Below are positions 26,930 through 36,300 of a stretch of 64,000 nucleotides of DNA, piece after piece. The notes beneath the pieces are model-generated. The model was not told the DNA's origin, did no database searches, and worked only from the letters and a program-made list of their open reading frames with translations. Numbering within the stretch: the first letter of the stretch is position 1; the number at the start of each line of letters is the position of its first letter. Location: the NCBI RefSeq assembly GCF_014042355.1, contig NZ_JACEZU010000002.1:310001-374000 (forward strand). The letters are read 5' to 3'. The stretch is from Rugamonas apoptosis. GTDB taxonomy: Bacteria > Pseudomonadota > Gammaproteobacteria > Burkholderiales > Burkholderiaceae_D. The translations under genes were made by a program, and so were the position numbers.

Positions 26930-27931
26930 CTATTTGCCGCTCCCGGCCGGATCGGCCCGGGTCACGGTCTGCTCGATGGCGCCAAAGATGGACTTGCCGT
27001 CGCCGTTCAGCATCTCGATGCGGATGGTGTCGCCGAACGCCATGAACGGCGTGACGGGCGCGCCGCCAGCGATGATTTCCAGGCAACGTTGCTCGGCGAT
27101 ACAGGAGTAGCCGCGCTTGCTGTCCTTGTTCGACACGGTGCCGGAACCGACGATGCTGCCGGCCCGGATACGGCGCGACTTGGCCAGGTGCGCCAGCAGC
27201 TGGGGAAAGTTGAAGATCATGTCCACCCCCGCATGCGGCTGGCCCACCAGCTTGCCATTCCACGTCGACCGCAGCGGCAGGTGCACCTTGCCGCCCTTCC
27301 AGGCGTCGTCCAGCTCATCAGGCGTGACGGCCACGGGCGAGAAACTGGTGGCCGGCTTGCTTTGCAGGAAACCAAAACCCTTGGCCAGTTCGTCCGGAAT
27401 CAGGTTGCGCAGCGACACGTCGTTGACCAGCGCCAGCAAGCGGATCTGCTGGTAAGCCTGGTCGGGCGAGGCGCCCATGGGGATATCGTCCGTGATCACG
27501 GCCACTTCCGCTTCGAAATCGATGCCCCACTCTTCATGGAACAGCGCGATATCGTCGCGCGCACCGAGCAAGTCGTCGCTGCCGCCCTGGTACATCAGCG
27601 GCTCTTCCCAGAACGAGGCGGGCAGCTCGGCGCCGCGCGCCTTGCGCACCAGCTCCACATGGTTGACGTAGGCCGAACCGTCGGCCCACTGGTAGGCGCG
27701 CGGCAACGGCGCCATGCAGCGCGCCGGATCGAAGTCGAAGCTGCGGCGGCCGCGGCCATTACTCAAGTCCTGGTACAGCTGCTGCAACTGGGGCGCGATG
27801 AAGGCCCAGTCGTCCAGCGCCCGCTGCAGGGTGGGCGCGATGCCATCGGCCAGCTGGGCCGTTTTCAGGTCGCGCGCGACGACGGCCAGTTGGCCGTCGC
27901 GGGTGCCGTCTTTGAGAGTGGCGAGTTTCAT
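26930..27931 (-). CDS. Fumarylacetoacetate hydrolase family protein
   Basis: Members hydrolyse C-C bonds of acyl-pyruvate-like substrates; fumarylacetoacetase ends tyrosine breakdown. The 333-residue product has a short FAA N-terminal domain and the FAH fold, with the metal-binding acidic cluster around GIDFEAEVAVITDDIP (about 146-161) and the conserved IVGSGTVSNKD stretch near residue 265. This length is typical of the two-domain bacterial fumarylacetoacetase group. No other tyrosine-pathway gene is adjacent, so the exact substrate is not settled. It ends 81 bases upstream of flhB; that gap holds only a weak TAGCCAT/ATGGCTA inverted repeat. Confidence 0.85.
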   Translation of the reverse strand: MKLATLKDGTRDGQLAVVARDLKTAQLADGIAPTLQRALDDWAFIAPQLQQLYQDLSNGRGRRSFDFDPARCMAPLPRAYQWADGSAYVNHVELVRKARGAELPASFWEEPLMYQGGSDDLLGARDDIALFHEEWGIDFEAEVAVITDDIPMGASPDQAYQQIRLLALVNDVSLRNLIPDELAKGFGFLQSKPATSFSPVAVTPDELDDAWKGGKVHLPLRSTWNGKLVGQPHAGVDMIFNFPQLLAHLAKSRRIRAGSIVGSGTVSNKDSKRGYSCIAEQRCLEIIAGGAPVTPFMAFGDTIRIEMLNGDGKSIFGAIEQTVTRADPAGSGK

Positions 27932-27996
27932 GGATGCGTGAGGAAAAATGCAACGCCCGCGCCGCCAGGCGGCGGCACGGACGGCGGGAACGGGGT

Positions 27997-28713
27997 TTAG
28001 ACGGGCGCCAGCAAGGCCAGTTGTTCAGGCGTCAGATAGCACCACTCGCCTTCGCCCAAGCCCAGCGATTCGAGTTGCAGGGTGCCGATGGCGGAACGGT
28101 GCAGCGCGCTGCAATGGTTGCCGGCGGCCGCCAGCATGCGCTTGACCTGGTGATATTTGCCCTGCTCCAGCACGATTTCCAACAGGTGCTCGCCGCGCTG
28201 CTCGCACACCAGGGCGGCCAGCGGCGCCGGCTCGTCATGCAACTGCACGCCGGCCAGCAACTGCGCCACCAGCGCCGGCGTCACCGGGTCCTGGGTGGTG
28301 GCCTGGTAGACCTTGGGCACGTGGCGCTTGGGCGAGGACTGGGCATGGATGAAGGGACCATCGTCCGACATCAGCAGCATGCCGGTGGTGTCGTGGTCGA
28401 GCCGGCCCACGGGCTGCACTTCGCGCCACGTGAATTGTTCAGGCAGCAAGGTCAGCACACCGGGATGGTGGCTGGGCTTGCGCGAGCATTCGAAATTGGC
28501 CGGCTTGTTGAGGGCGATATACAGGTGTTCGCGGTACACCCACTCCTCGTCGAATACGGTCAGCACCAGGCCATCCGTTTCCACCGTGGTGCGGTAATTG
28601 TCCTGCACCTGGCCGGCGATGCTCACTTCGCCGTCCTCGATCAGGGAGCGGCAGTACTTGCGGGTACCAAATCCTTGCGATTGCAGGATGCGGTCTAGGG
28701 ATAATTTACTCAT
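27997..28713 (-). CDS. rsuA: 16S rRNA pseudouridine(516) synthase RsuA
   Basis: RsuA converts U516 of 16S rRNA to pseudouridine. The 238-residue product (231 in E. coli) has an N-terminal S4-type RNA-binding region (residues 1-45), a linker, and the synthase domain with GRLDHDTTG, where Asp106 is the predicted catalytic residue. The later KYHQVKRMLAAAGNHC motif is typical of the RsuA/RluB/E/F family. RsuA rather than RluB/E/F is inferred from length and overall resemblance. Confidence 0.88.
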   Translation of the reverse strand: MSKLSLDRILQSQGFGTRKYCRSLIEDGEVSIAGQVQDNYRTTVETDGLVLTVFDEEWVYREHLYIALNKPANFECSRKPSHHPGVLTLLPEQFTWREVQPVGRLDHDTTGMLLMSDDGPFIHAQSSPKRHVPKVYQATTQDPVTPALVAQLLAGVQLHDEPAPLAALVCEQRGEHLLEIVLEQGKYHQVKRMLAAAGNHCSALHRSAIGTLQLESLGLGEGEWCYLTPEQLALLAPV

Positions 28714-28801
28714 GGCGAGACTTTAACAGATGCGGCTGCGAGCGTGAAGGCAAGCGGCCCGGCCCGGCGCCGCCCCGCCGGACGGCGGCCCCCACACTTT
28801 A

Positions 28802-28842
28802 TTGATGCAAATCAATAAGCCTACGCTTGGCGTTGATACACT
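28802..28842 (+). promoter_or_regulatory. FNR-type class II promoter upstream of the 28931 gene
   Basis: TTGATGCAAATCAA (28802-28815) is a perfect TTGAT-N4-ATCAA FNR/ANR box. An extended -10 element, TGATACACT, ends at 28842. If transcription starts near 28849, the box centre falls at about -41, the standard class II activator position. The arrangement strongly suggests oxygen-responsive activation of the downstream gene. Confidence 0.7.
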
Positions 28843-28930
28843 GAAACTTCATTAGGAATCGGCCTAACACCAATTGGGAATAACGGAAGAGGTTGTTAGA
28901 CCGGACAGGCTGCCCGCCGAAGGAAGTATC

Positions 28931-29335
28931 ATGCCAAATCGCGCCCCACACCGCCAGCTTACCCCATCCCGCGCTGAGGATACGGAGGGCGAACCGCATC
29001 CGCCCGCCACCACCGTGGCCGCCGAAGCGGCCGCGGCGCACCGCACGGCGCTGGCATTGTCGCGCTGGTGCAGCGGCGACACGGCGGCCGACTTGCGGAC
29101 GGCCGCCGCGCTCCACCCGGGGCCGCAAGCCCAGTGGCACGCGGCCCTGCAACGCCAGTTCTGCGCCTGGCTGGAAGCGGGTGGTTTCGCGGCCCAGGAG
29201 CGGCAGCGGCCCACGCCGCGTACGGACGCGCCAATGAAAACAGCGGCGTTGCGCCGCTGTTCTCAGCCCCATTGCGGGACTATTGACGAGGAATTGAAAT
29301 TCTCTCTACTCCGCATTCGCGATGCGGTTGAGTAG
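28931..29335 (+). CDS. Hypothetical protein behind an FNR-type promoter
   Basis: I do not recognise this 134-residue product. It starts with ATG at 28931 behind GAAGGAAG, a good ribosome site, and its codons are GC-rich at third positions, like neighbouring genes. The middle (about residues 36-85) looks like a compact helical segment rich in Ala, Trp, Gln and His, with no signal peptide, membrane segment or clear metal site. The last ~35 residues run across a hairpin that is a good terminator for a minus-strand transcript, so the true C-terminus is uncertain. The promoter suggests induction at low oxygen. Confidence 0.55.
   Translation: MPNRAPHRQLTPSRAEDTEGEPHPPATTVAAEAAAAHRTALALSRWCSGDTAADLRTAAALHPGPQAQWHAALQRQFCAWLEAGGFAAQERQRPTPRTDAPMKTAALRRCSQPHCGTIDEELKFSLLRIRDAVE
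29237..29261 (-). terminator. Intrinsic terminator of the minus-strand small transcript
   Basis: Ten-base perfect arms (29239-29248 and 29252-29261) enclose a 3-base loop. Read on the minus strand, the stem is followed by a short T-run. On the plus strand no T-run follows, which sets the direction. Confidence 0.7.
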
Positions 29336-29410
29336 TTCCATCAACTGCTTGGCAAGACAGTGCGGACAACGATCTGAACTGTTAATCTGACCTCCCTTGG
29401 AAAGAACTAC
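29237..29410 (-). ncRNA. Candidate small RNA or short mRNA with own promoter and terminator
   Basis: A sigma-70-like promoter on the minus strand (TTGTAT at 29439-29444, 16-base spacer, TATAGT at 29417-29422) points to a transcript of about 174 bases ending at the terminator at 29237. The 5' part can fold, since GTAGTTC near the start pairs with GAACTAC about 75 bases later; a second hairpin CCGCAT/ATGCGG follows. It also holds an AAGGGAGG ribosome-like site and a short open frame ending at 29306 with a CPHC motif. However, its best-spaced start is ATT at 29386 (26 residues). I cannot decide between regulatory RNA and small-protein mRNA. The 5' and 3' ends do not pair as in 6S RNA. Confidence 0.5.
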
Positions 29411-29416
29411 AACACC

Positions 29417-29444
29417 ACTATAGACCAAGGTGAGCGATATACAA
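29417..29444 (-). promoter_or_regulatory. Sigma-70-type promoter for the small transcript
   Basis: On the minus strand TTGTAT (-35) and TATAGT (-10) are separated by 16 bases. The stretch is AT-rich against a GC-rich background and lies just beyond the sppA stop. The predicted start of transcription is near 29410. Confidence 0.55.
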
Positions 29445-29492
29445 GCCCATTCCAGGGCGTATTAATAATGTTAATCGTCCTGACATTGCCGC

Positions 29493-30512
29493 TCAATGGA
29501 GCAGCGGCCGCGCCCCCGCGACCACGGATTTGACGGCGCCCGCCCCCATGGCGGCGCCGAATTTCTTCAGCACCCGCTCCGGCAAGCCTTCATGCTGGGT
29601 ATAGTCGATGATGTCCTCCGCCTTGATCACGTCGCGCGCCACGCTGTCGACCGTACCCAGGTCGTCGGCCAGGCCCATGTCGATGGCCCGCGCGCCACTC
29701 CAGAACAGGCCGGAGAACATGTCAGGCGTTTCCTTCAGGCGCTTGCCGCGGCCACTGCGCACCACGTCGATGAACTGATGGTGGATCTCGCCCAACATGG
29801 CCTGGGCATGCTGCTTGTGCTTTTCTGTCAGCGGGCTGAACGGGTCCATGAAACCCTTGTTCTCGCCGGCCGTCAACAGCCGCCGCTCCACGCCGGCCTT
29901 CTCCATGATGCCCGTGAAGCCGAAGCCATCCATCAGCACCCCGATCGAGCCGACGATGGAGGCCTTGTCCACATAGATGCGGTCGGCGGCGGCCGCGATG
30001 TAATAACCGCCGGAGGCGCAGATCTCGTCCACCACCACATACAGCGGCTTGGCCGGATAGCCCTTGCGCAGGCGCCGGATCTCGTCGACGATCATGCCGG
30101 CCTGCACCGGGCTGCCGCCGGGGCTGTTGATATGCAGGACCACGGCCACCGAGCCGCTGTCGGAAAACGCCTTGTTCAGCGCCGGAATCACGACGGCGGC
30201 CGAACCGCTGCCTTCCGTGTCGATTTCGCCTTCGATCTCGATCAGGGCCGTATGGCGCCCCAGCGCCTCGCCGTCCACCCCGGGCCAGCTGAAATCGAAA
30301 TAGGCGGCCAGCCCCACCAGCACCACCAGCAGGAACAGGAACTTGAAGAAGATGCCCCAGCGGCGCTGGGCGCGCTGCTCGGTCAAGGTGGCGAACACCA
30401 GCTTTTCCAGCACGTCGCGTTCCCAGTTGGTGGGCGCGGCGGCCGGCTTGGCCGGCGCCGCCGGCGGGATGGGCGCGCGTTCGGACGCGCTATCGCTCGT
30501 ATTTTCGCTCAT
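29493..30512 (-). CDS. sppA: S49 family signal peptide peptidase (SppA-like)
   Basis: SppA-type proteases cut leftover signal peptides and other membrane peptides. The 339-residue product has a Pro/Ala-rich cytoplasmic N-terminus, one transmembrane helix (about 52-72) and a single S49 domain. The predicted Ser-Lys dyad is Ser167 (DEICASGGYY) and Lys219 (GENKGF), 52 residues apart as in the short form of B. subtilis. It is therefore the short, single-domain type and not the double-length E. coli SppA. It lies 45 bases downstream of a Rieske protein gene. Confidence 0.88.
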   Translation of the reverse strand: MSENTSDSASERAPIPPAAPAKPAAAPTNWERDVLEKLVFATLTEQRAQRRWGIFFKFLFLLVVLVGLAAYFDFSWPGVDGEALGRHTALIEIEGEIDTEGSGSAAVVIPALNKAFSDSGSVAVVLHINSPGGSPVQAGMIVDEIRRLRKGYPAKPLYVVVDEICASGGYYIAAAADRIYVDKASIVGSIGVLMDGFGFTGIMEKAGVERRLLTAGENKGFMDPFSPLTEKHKQHAQAMLGEIHHQFIDVVRSGRGKRLKETPDMFSGLFWSGARAIDMGLADDLGTVDSVARDVIKAEDIIDYTQHEGLPERVLKKFGAAMGAGAVKSVVAGARPLLH

Positions 30513-30557
30513 GGTTGCTGCCAGATGGAATACATGGAATGGAAAGGCGGCGACGGC

Positions 30558-30947
30558 TCAGGCACAGGCCGGCCGTACATACTCGTCAGGTTGCCAATAG
30601 ATATGCTGGTCGCGTTCGATCACCGTGATGGGGCGCAGCCGTCCGCCCCGGCACGGTCCGCCGGCGCAGAAACCGCTCTCGGGCACATAGATGGCGCCGT
30701 GCGTGGAACACATCAGGTACAGGCCGCTGGACTCGAAGAACTCGCCTTCGGCCCAGTCCAGCTCGATGGGCACGTGGGCGCAGCGGTTCAGGTAGCCATA
30801 CACCTTGCCTTGGTAGCGCACCACGAAACCGGTGCCGTCCTCGCCGCCGGCCGTGACGGGAAAGCGCACGCCCTTGCCGCCTTCCAGCACGGCATCGGCG
30901 GCGCACACCAGGATCTCCGGCGCGCTGGAAGTGCTGACGTCGCTCAT
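30558..30947 (-). CDS. Rieske [2Fe-2S] ferredoxin-like protein
   Basis: The small 129-residue protein is a stand-alone Rieske domain. The cluster ligands are visible as CAH and CSTH (Cys56, His58, Cys80, His83 from the ATG), spaced as in soluble Rieske ferredoxins. The frame extends 6 bases upstream to a TTG that overlaps the HAD stop; I prefer the ATG at 30947. Translation is probably coupled to the HAD phosphatase gene upstream. The redox partner is unknown. There is no oxygenase subunit nearby, so it may serve as an electron carrier. Confidence 0.85.
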   Translation of the reverse strand: MSDVSTSSAPEILVCAADAVLEGGKGVRFPVTAGGEDGTGFVVRYQGKVYGYLNRCAHVPIELDWAEGEFFESSGLYLMCSTHGAIYVPESGFCAGGPCRGGRLRPITVIERDQHIYWQPDEYVRPACA

Positions 30948-30949
30948 GG

Positions 30950-31609
30950 TCAAGCGTGCTCGTTCAGCCAGTGGTGCAACTCGGTCACGGAAGCGGCCGA
31001 GAACAGCGGCTGGCAGGCGGCCAACTGGTCCACCGGATGGGCGCCATACTGGACCGCGATGGCCGATGCACCCGCATTGTTGGCCATCAACAAGTCATGG
31101 GTGGTATCGCCGATCATCACCGTGCGCTTCATGTCCTGGCCCAGCTCGCGCGTCAGTTCCTGCAGCATGGCCGGATGCGGCTTGGAGAATGTTTCGTCCG
31201 CGCAACGCGTAGCATCGAACAGCGACAGCAGGCCGGCGTCGTTCAAGGCCCGGTTCAGCCCGACCCGGCTCTTGCCGGTGGCCACGGCCAGGAAATACGC
31301 TTGCTGCGCCAATTCCTCCAGCATCTCGCGCGCGCCCTTGAACAGCGTCAACTCGTGGTCGCGCGACAGGTAATGGTAGCGGTAGCGCTCCACCAGCCGT
31401 GGATAGAATTTGGGGTCGATGCCGGGCATGGCGGCCTGCATGGCTTCCGACAGGCCCAGGCCGATCACATGCGCGGCCGCCTCGTCGCGGGGAATCGGCA
31501 AGCCGAGGTCCTTGGCCGCCGCCTGTATGCATTTCACGATCGCCGATGTGGAATCCATCAGCGTGCCATCCCAATCGAATACGATTAAGTCAAATTGCTT
31601 TCTTGCCAT
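30950..31609 (-). CDS. HAD-superfamily phosphatase (phosphoglycolate phosphatase-like)
   Basis: The 219-residue product has the HAD motifs in order: FDWDGTLMDS near the N-terminus (nucleophile and acid/base Asp), ATGKSRVGL (motif II), the Lys region SKPHPAML, and MIGDTTHDLLMA (motif IV). The helical cap between motifs I and II is of the Gph/PGMB type. The substrate is not predictable from this. The start is the ATG at 31609, with GGGAG upstream; a longer frame to 31648 lacks support. It sits between rluC and the Rieske gene, a common arrangement in Betaproteobacteria. Confidence 0.85.
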   Translation of the reverse strand: MARKQFDLIVFDWDGTLMDSTSAIVKCIQAAAKDLGLPIPRDEAAAHVIGLGLSEAMQAAMPGIDPKFYPRLVERYRYHYLSRDHELTLFKGAREMLEELAQQAYFLAVATGKSRVGLNRALNDAGLLSLFDATRCADETFSKPHPAMLQELTRELGQDMKRTVMIGDTTHDLLMANNAGASAIAVQYGAHPVDQLAACQPLFSAASVTELHHWLNEHA

Positions 31610-31688
31610 GTCTCCCGGCCGCGTTTGGCGCCGGCTCCTTGATTCCATGCCCGGCGACGGCGGATGGCCGTGCCTGACACTATATATA

Positions 31689-32681
31689 TTAGCTAGATGC
31701 GTTAAGGGGTTTCCCTAAGCTTAACAAGAAACGCTCACATTCGGCGGCCAATGGCGCATTTAATGTTAACAATTTGCCAGTTTCCGGGTGCGTAAACGTA
31801 ATTTGATGGGCGTGCAGGAACATCCGCTTGAGCGCGCCGCGCGTGGCGTCGGCTTTCAGCAAGGCGCGGTTGAGCGCGAAATCGCCGTACTTGTCGTCAC
31901 CTGCTATCGCGAAGCCAGACGATGCCAGATGAACGCGAATCTGGTGGGTGCGCCCCGTTTTCAGCTCCGCCTCCAGCAGCGCGAAATCCTTGAACTTGCG
32001 CAATAAGGTGAAGACCGTGTGCGACGGCAAGCCATCGGCCTGCACCGCCACCCGGCGTTCACCATCGGCCGTCGTGTATTTATGCAATGGCAACTTCACG
32101 TGCTGGCGCGCGTTCTTCCAGTCGCCCGCCACCAGGGTCAGGTAACGCTTGTCCGTGTGGCCTTCGCGCATTTGCTCGTGCAGGTTGGTCAGCGCCGTAC
32201 GTTTCTTGGCGAGCAACAACAAGCCGGACGTATCGCGGTCCAGCCGGTGCACCAGTTCCAGGAATTTCGCTTGCGGGCGTGAAGCCCGCAACTGCTCGAT
32301 CACGCCGAACGACACGCCCGAGCCGCCATGCACGGCCACTCCGGCCGGCTTGTCGATCACCAGCAACTGCTGGTCCTCGTAGATGATGTCGAATTCGGCC
32401 GCCGGCACCGTGCTGGTGTCGGCCTTGTCGGCCACCCGCACCGGTGGAATACGGACGATATCGCCTTGTACCAAGCGGTACAATTGATCGATCCGGCCCT
32501 TGTTGACCCGCACCTCGCCCGAGCGCAGGATGCGATAGATATGGCTTTTCGGCACGCCTTTGCATACACGCAACAAGTAGTTATCGATGCGCTGACCGGC
32601 CTCTTCTTCCGTGATTGTGACGAATTGTGCTTGCGGCGGAACCTGTGTTGAAGGGGGAACAACATCGTTTTGCATCTTCAT
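31689..32681 (-). CDS. rluC: 23S rRNA pseudouridine synthase RluC
   Basis: RluC makes pseudouridines 955, 2504 and 2580 in 23S rRNA. The 330-residue product has an S4 RNA-binding domain (about 20-80; SHIYRILRSGEVRVNKGR) and the RluA-family catalytic domain with HRLDRDTSGLLLLAKK, whose Asp is catalytic. C-terminal motifs include KTGRTHQIRVHLASSG. Possible starts extend to 32780; I chose the ATG at 32681, where GGGAAG lies upstream. Its divergent pairing with rne matches the known rluC-rne arrangement. Confidence 0.9.
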   Translation of the reverse strand: MKMQNDVVPPSTQVPPQAQFVTITEEEAGQRIDNYLLRVCKGVPKSHIYRILRSGEVRVNKGRIDQLYRLVQGDIVRIPPVRVADKADTSTVPAAEFDIIYEDQQLLVIDKPAGVAVHGGSGVSFGVIEQLRASRPQAKFLELVHRLDRDTSGLLLLAKKRTALTNLHEQMREGHTDKRYLTLVAGDWKNARQHVKLPLHKYTTADGERRVAVQADGLPSHTVFTLLRKFKDFALLEAELKTGRTHQIRVHLASSGFAIAGDDKYGDFALNRALLKADATRGALKRMFLHAHQITFTHPETGKLLTLNAPLAAECERFLLSLGKPLNASS

Positions 32682-33354
32682 TTGCTCTGTCTTCCCAGAA
32701 AATCTCTCTAAGTCCTTCATTTTGAATATATAATCATTTAGCGGCGGTTCATGCTGCTGCAAGTGTAAGAATAAAAGCATATTTTACACAGGGGCGTCTC
32801 CACTGGCCTCGCCAAATTGCAAATTCAGAGGAAAAAATGTATACGCACCACCCCTGCGCGGATCAAGGTTGCACCGTCGTTGTAATCGGATGGCGCGCAA
32901 GAGTGCTGAATTAGGATGGTTGGATTGTAAGGATAACGCCGGCAAGCATGATCAAGAGTTGTGCTCGCTGGTTAATGAAGTTGATAACGCTTGCCGTTTT
33001 CGCCAGACCCCATGCTTAGTTGCAAGCTAATGACGGAAGGCTGAAACAAGCCTAGTTGTCGAAGTTGTAGTACTTGTCACGTAAGCACGGCCAGGATCTG
33101 GCTCATCGACGCTGCCCACCGCCTGCGTTCTCTGCCCCCCGCCCACGCGGGCCGCATGGAAGAATCGCAGGTGACGCGGGTACTCGGCATGTCGATCGAC
33201 CTCATGCGCCCAGTGGCGGCCGCAACCTACGTTGCTGCGCCGCCCATCAGGGCATACCCACCGCAACCATGTTAATTCTCGCGTATATCCCTGTACCTTC
33301 GCCGCTCCACGGAGCGGCATTGAGATGGCCCATAGGGTCGCGGAGTTAATAAAA
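32682..33354. promoter_or_regulatory. rluC-rne divergent region with structured rne leader
   Basis: This 673-base region has no convincing gene. It must hold the divergent rluC and rne promoters and a long rne 5' leader. Stem-loops near rne are visible: an imperfect GC-rich stem at 33215-33244, and a perfect 7-base stem with a CACG loop at 33301-33318, just ahead of the CGGAG ribosome site at 33341-33345. In E. coli the rne leader folds into hairpins that RNase E uses to autoregulate its own message; the layout here suggests the same logic. Confidence 0.5.
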
Positions 33355-36300
33355 ATGAAACGCATGTTGTTTAATGCTACGCAACAAGAGGAGCTGCGTG
33401 TAGCGATCGTCGATGGCCAGAAACTGATCGACATCGACATCGAGACGGCCGGACGCGAGCAACGCAAGTCCAACATCTACAAAGGCGTGATCACCCGTAT
33501 CGAGCCGTCGCTGGAAGCGTGCTTCGTCAGCTACGGCGAAGACCGCCACGGTTTCCTGCCGTTCAAGGAAGTGGCCCGTACCTACTTCCGCGAAGGCGTG
33601 GACGTACGCAACGCCTCCGTCAAGGAAGCCCTGCGCGAAGGCCAGGAAATCATGGTGCAGGTGGAAAAGGAAGAGCGCGGCAACAAAGGCGCGGCCCTGA
33701 CCTCCTTCGTCTCGCTGGCGGGCCGCTACCTGGTCCTGATGCCCAACAATCCACGCGGCGGCGGCGTGTCGCGCCGGGTCGAAGGTGAAGAGCGCCAGGA
33801 ATTGCGCGAAACCATGGACAAGCTGGACTTGCCGCCAGGCATGTCCGTGATCGCCCGCACGGCCGGCATCGGCCGCAATGTGGAAGAGCTGCAGTGGGAC
33901 TTGAATTACCTGATGCAACTGTGGCGCGCCATCGAAGGGGCCGGCAAATCGGCCTCGGGCGCGTTCCTGATCTACCAGGAATCGTCGCTGGTGATCCGCG
34001 CCATCCGCGATTACTTCCAGCCCGACATCGGTGAAATCCTGATCGACACGGACGACATCTACGAGCAGGCCCACCAGTTCATGAGCCACGTGATGCCCGA
34101 CATGGTGCACCGCGTGAAACGTTACAGCGACGACGTGCCGCTGTTCTCGCGCTTCCAGATCGAACACCAGATCGAGACGGCCTACTCGCGCACCGTGCCG
34201 CTGCCATCGGGCGGCGCCATCGTGATCGACCACACCGAAGCGCTGGTGTCGGTGGACGTCAACTCGGCCCGCGCCACCCGCGGCTCCGACATCGAAACCA
34301 CCGCCTTCAACACCAACTGCGAAGCGGCCGAGGAAGTGGCCCGCCAGCTGCGCCTGCGCGACCTGGGTGGCCTGATCGTGATCGACTTCATCGACATGGA
34401 AGTGGCCAAGAACCAGCGCGAAGTGGAACAGCGCCTGAAGGACGCGCTGCACCATGACCGTGCGCGCGTGCAGATGGGCAAGATTTCCCGCTTCGGCCTG
34501 ATGGAACTGTCGCGCCAGCGCCTGCGCCCTTCGCTGTCCGAAGGTTCGCACGTGACGTGTCCGCGCTGCTCCGGCACCGGCCACATCCGCGATACGGAAT
34601 CGTCCGCCCTGCAGGTGCTGCGCATCATCCAGGAAGAGGCCATGAAGGAAAACTCGGCCACCATCCACGTGCAAGTGCCGGTGGATGTGGCCGCCTTCCT
34701 GCTGAACGAAAAACGCGGCGAAGTGCTGAAGATCGAGAACCGTCACCGCATCGCCGTGATCCTGATCCCGAACAAGCACCTCGACACCCCGCACTACAAG
34801 CTGGAACGCATCAAGCACGACGATCCACGCCTGGAAGACAGCCAGGCCAGCTACACGCTGGCCGAGCAGGCCGAAACCGACATGGCCTACAGCAAGCGCC
34901 AGAAGGAAGAAGCCAAGCCGCGCCAGGAAGCCGTGGTCAAGACCATCACCCCGGAGCAGCCAGCGCCGATGGTCGAGCGCACCGCCAAGCCAGCCGAGCC
35001 GGTCAAGGCCGCCGCGCCAGCCCAGCCAGTGGCCGAACCCGGTTTCTTCGACAAACTGTTCAGTTTCTTCCGCGCCAAGCCGGCAGCGCCGGTCATGCCG
35101 GTGGCCCCGACCATCGTCGTCAAGCCCGTGCCGACCGATCGCGGCGACCGCAACGCCCGTGGCCCACGCGGCCGCAGCCGTAACGGCAAGCCAGGCGGCC
35201 GCGAGCGCGACGAGCGCGAACCAGGCGCCCGCCCAAGCCAGGAAGAAGGCGCCAAGGCGGCCGACAGCGGCCGTCCAGCCCGTCCACCGCGTCCACCACG
35301 CGAAGGCCGTGAAGGCCGTGAGCCACGCGAAAACCAGGCAGCCGAAGGCCAGCGTGAGCGCGGCGAACGTGGCGAGCGCGCCGAGCGCCCACCGCGCCCA
35401 CCCCGTGAGCCACGCGGCGAGAAGCCACAGGTAACGGAAGCGAAAGTGGAGGAATTGGCATTGACGGCAGCTGTCGGCGCCGCCGTGGTCGCACCAGCGG
35501 CTGCGGCAGCGGCAGCAGGCACCGGCCCTGTCGTCGAAGCAACGTCCATCCTGAAAACGGCACCACTGACGGGTCCGGAAGGTGAGGAATCGGACGCCGC
35601 TGACGGCGAAGAGCCGCGCCGCCGCCGCCGTCGTGGCGGCCGCAACCGCAACCGCCGCGAACGCGAAGGTGGCGAAGGCATGGAAGCGGGCGCCAACGAA
35701 GGTGACGCACCGGTCGTGACCTTCACCGTGGCACCGGAAACGAACGCTGAAACCGTCGCCGCCGTGGCGCCAGTGGCAGTGGCCACGCCAGCAGTGGAAA
35801 CCGCTGCCCCGGCAGCGGTCGCCGCCGAGCCGGCAGCCCCTGTGGCGGAAGTCGTCGCAGCGGCCGCTCCCGTGGCCCACATCGCGCCAGTGGCCGAAGC
35901 CGCACCGGTCGTCGCGCCAGTGGTGGAAGTGGCACCAGTCGCCGTCGCACCGGCAGCCGTAGTCGAAGCCGCCGCAGCTACTGTGACCGAGGCCGCCGCG
36001 CCTGTGGTGGCCGAAGTGGCCAAAGTGGCCGAAGTCGCTGCCCCAGCCTTCGAAGTGGCGCAAGCCGTGGCCGTGGCTCCGGCCGCGCCTGCGGTTGAAG
36101 CCGTCGTCGCCGCACCCGTCGTGGCCGCACCCGTCGTCGCCGAGCCAGTGGTGGTGGCAGCCGCCGCGCCAGTGGCAGCGCCCGCCCCTGCTCCAGCGCC
36201 GGTGGCCGCCGCGCCGGTAGCGCCGATCGACCTGCAAGCCGTACTCGGCTCCGCCGGCCTGACGCTGGCGGCCACCGACCCGGCCAAGCTGCGCGCCGCC

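Noticed and set aside
29237-29410. 6S RNA identity for the small transcript
   Set aside because: Length is similar, but the 5' end pairs with the middle rather than with the 3' end, and no central open bubble is visible.
33074-33349. Short frames in the rne leader
   Set aside because: Arg/Pro/His-rich frames without ribosome sites; the region is better explained as an untranslated leader.
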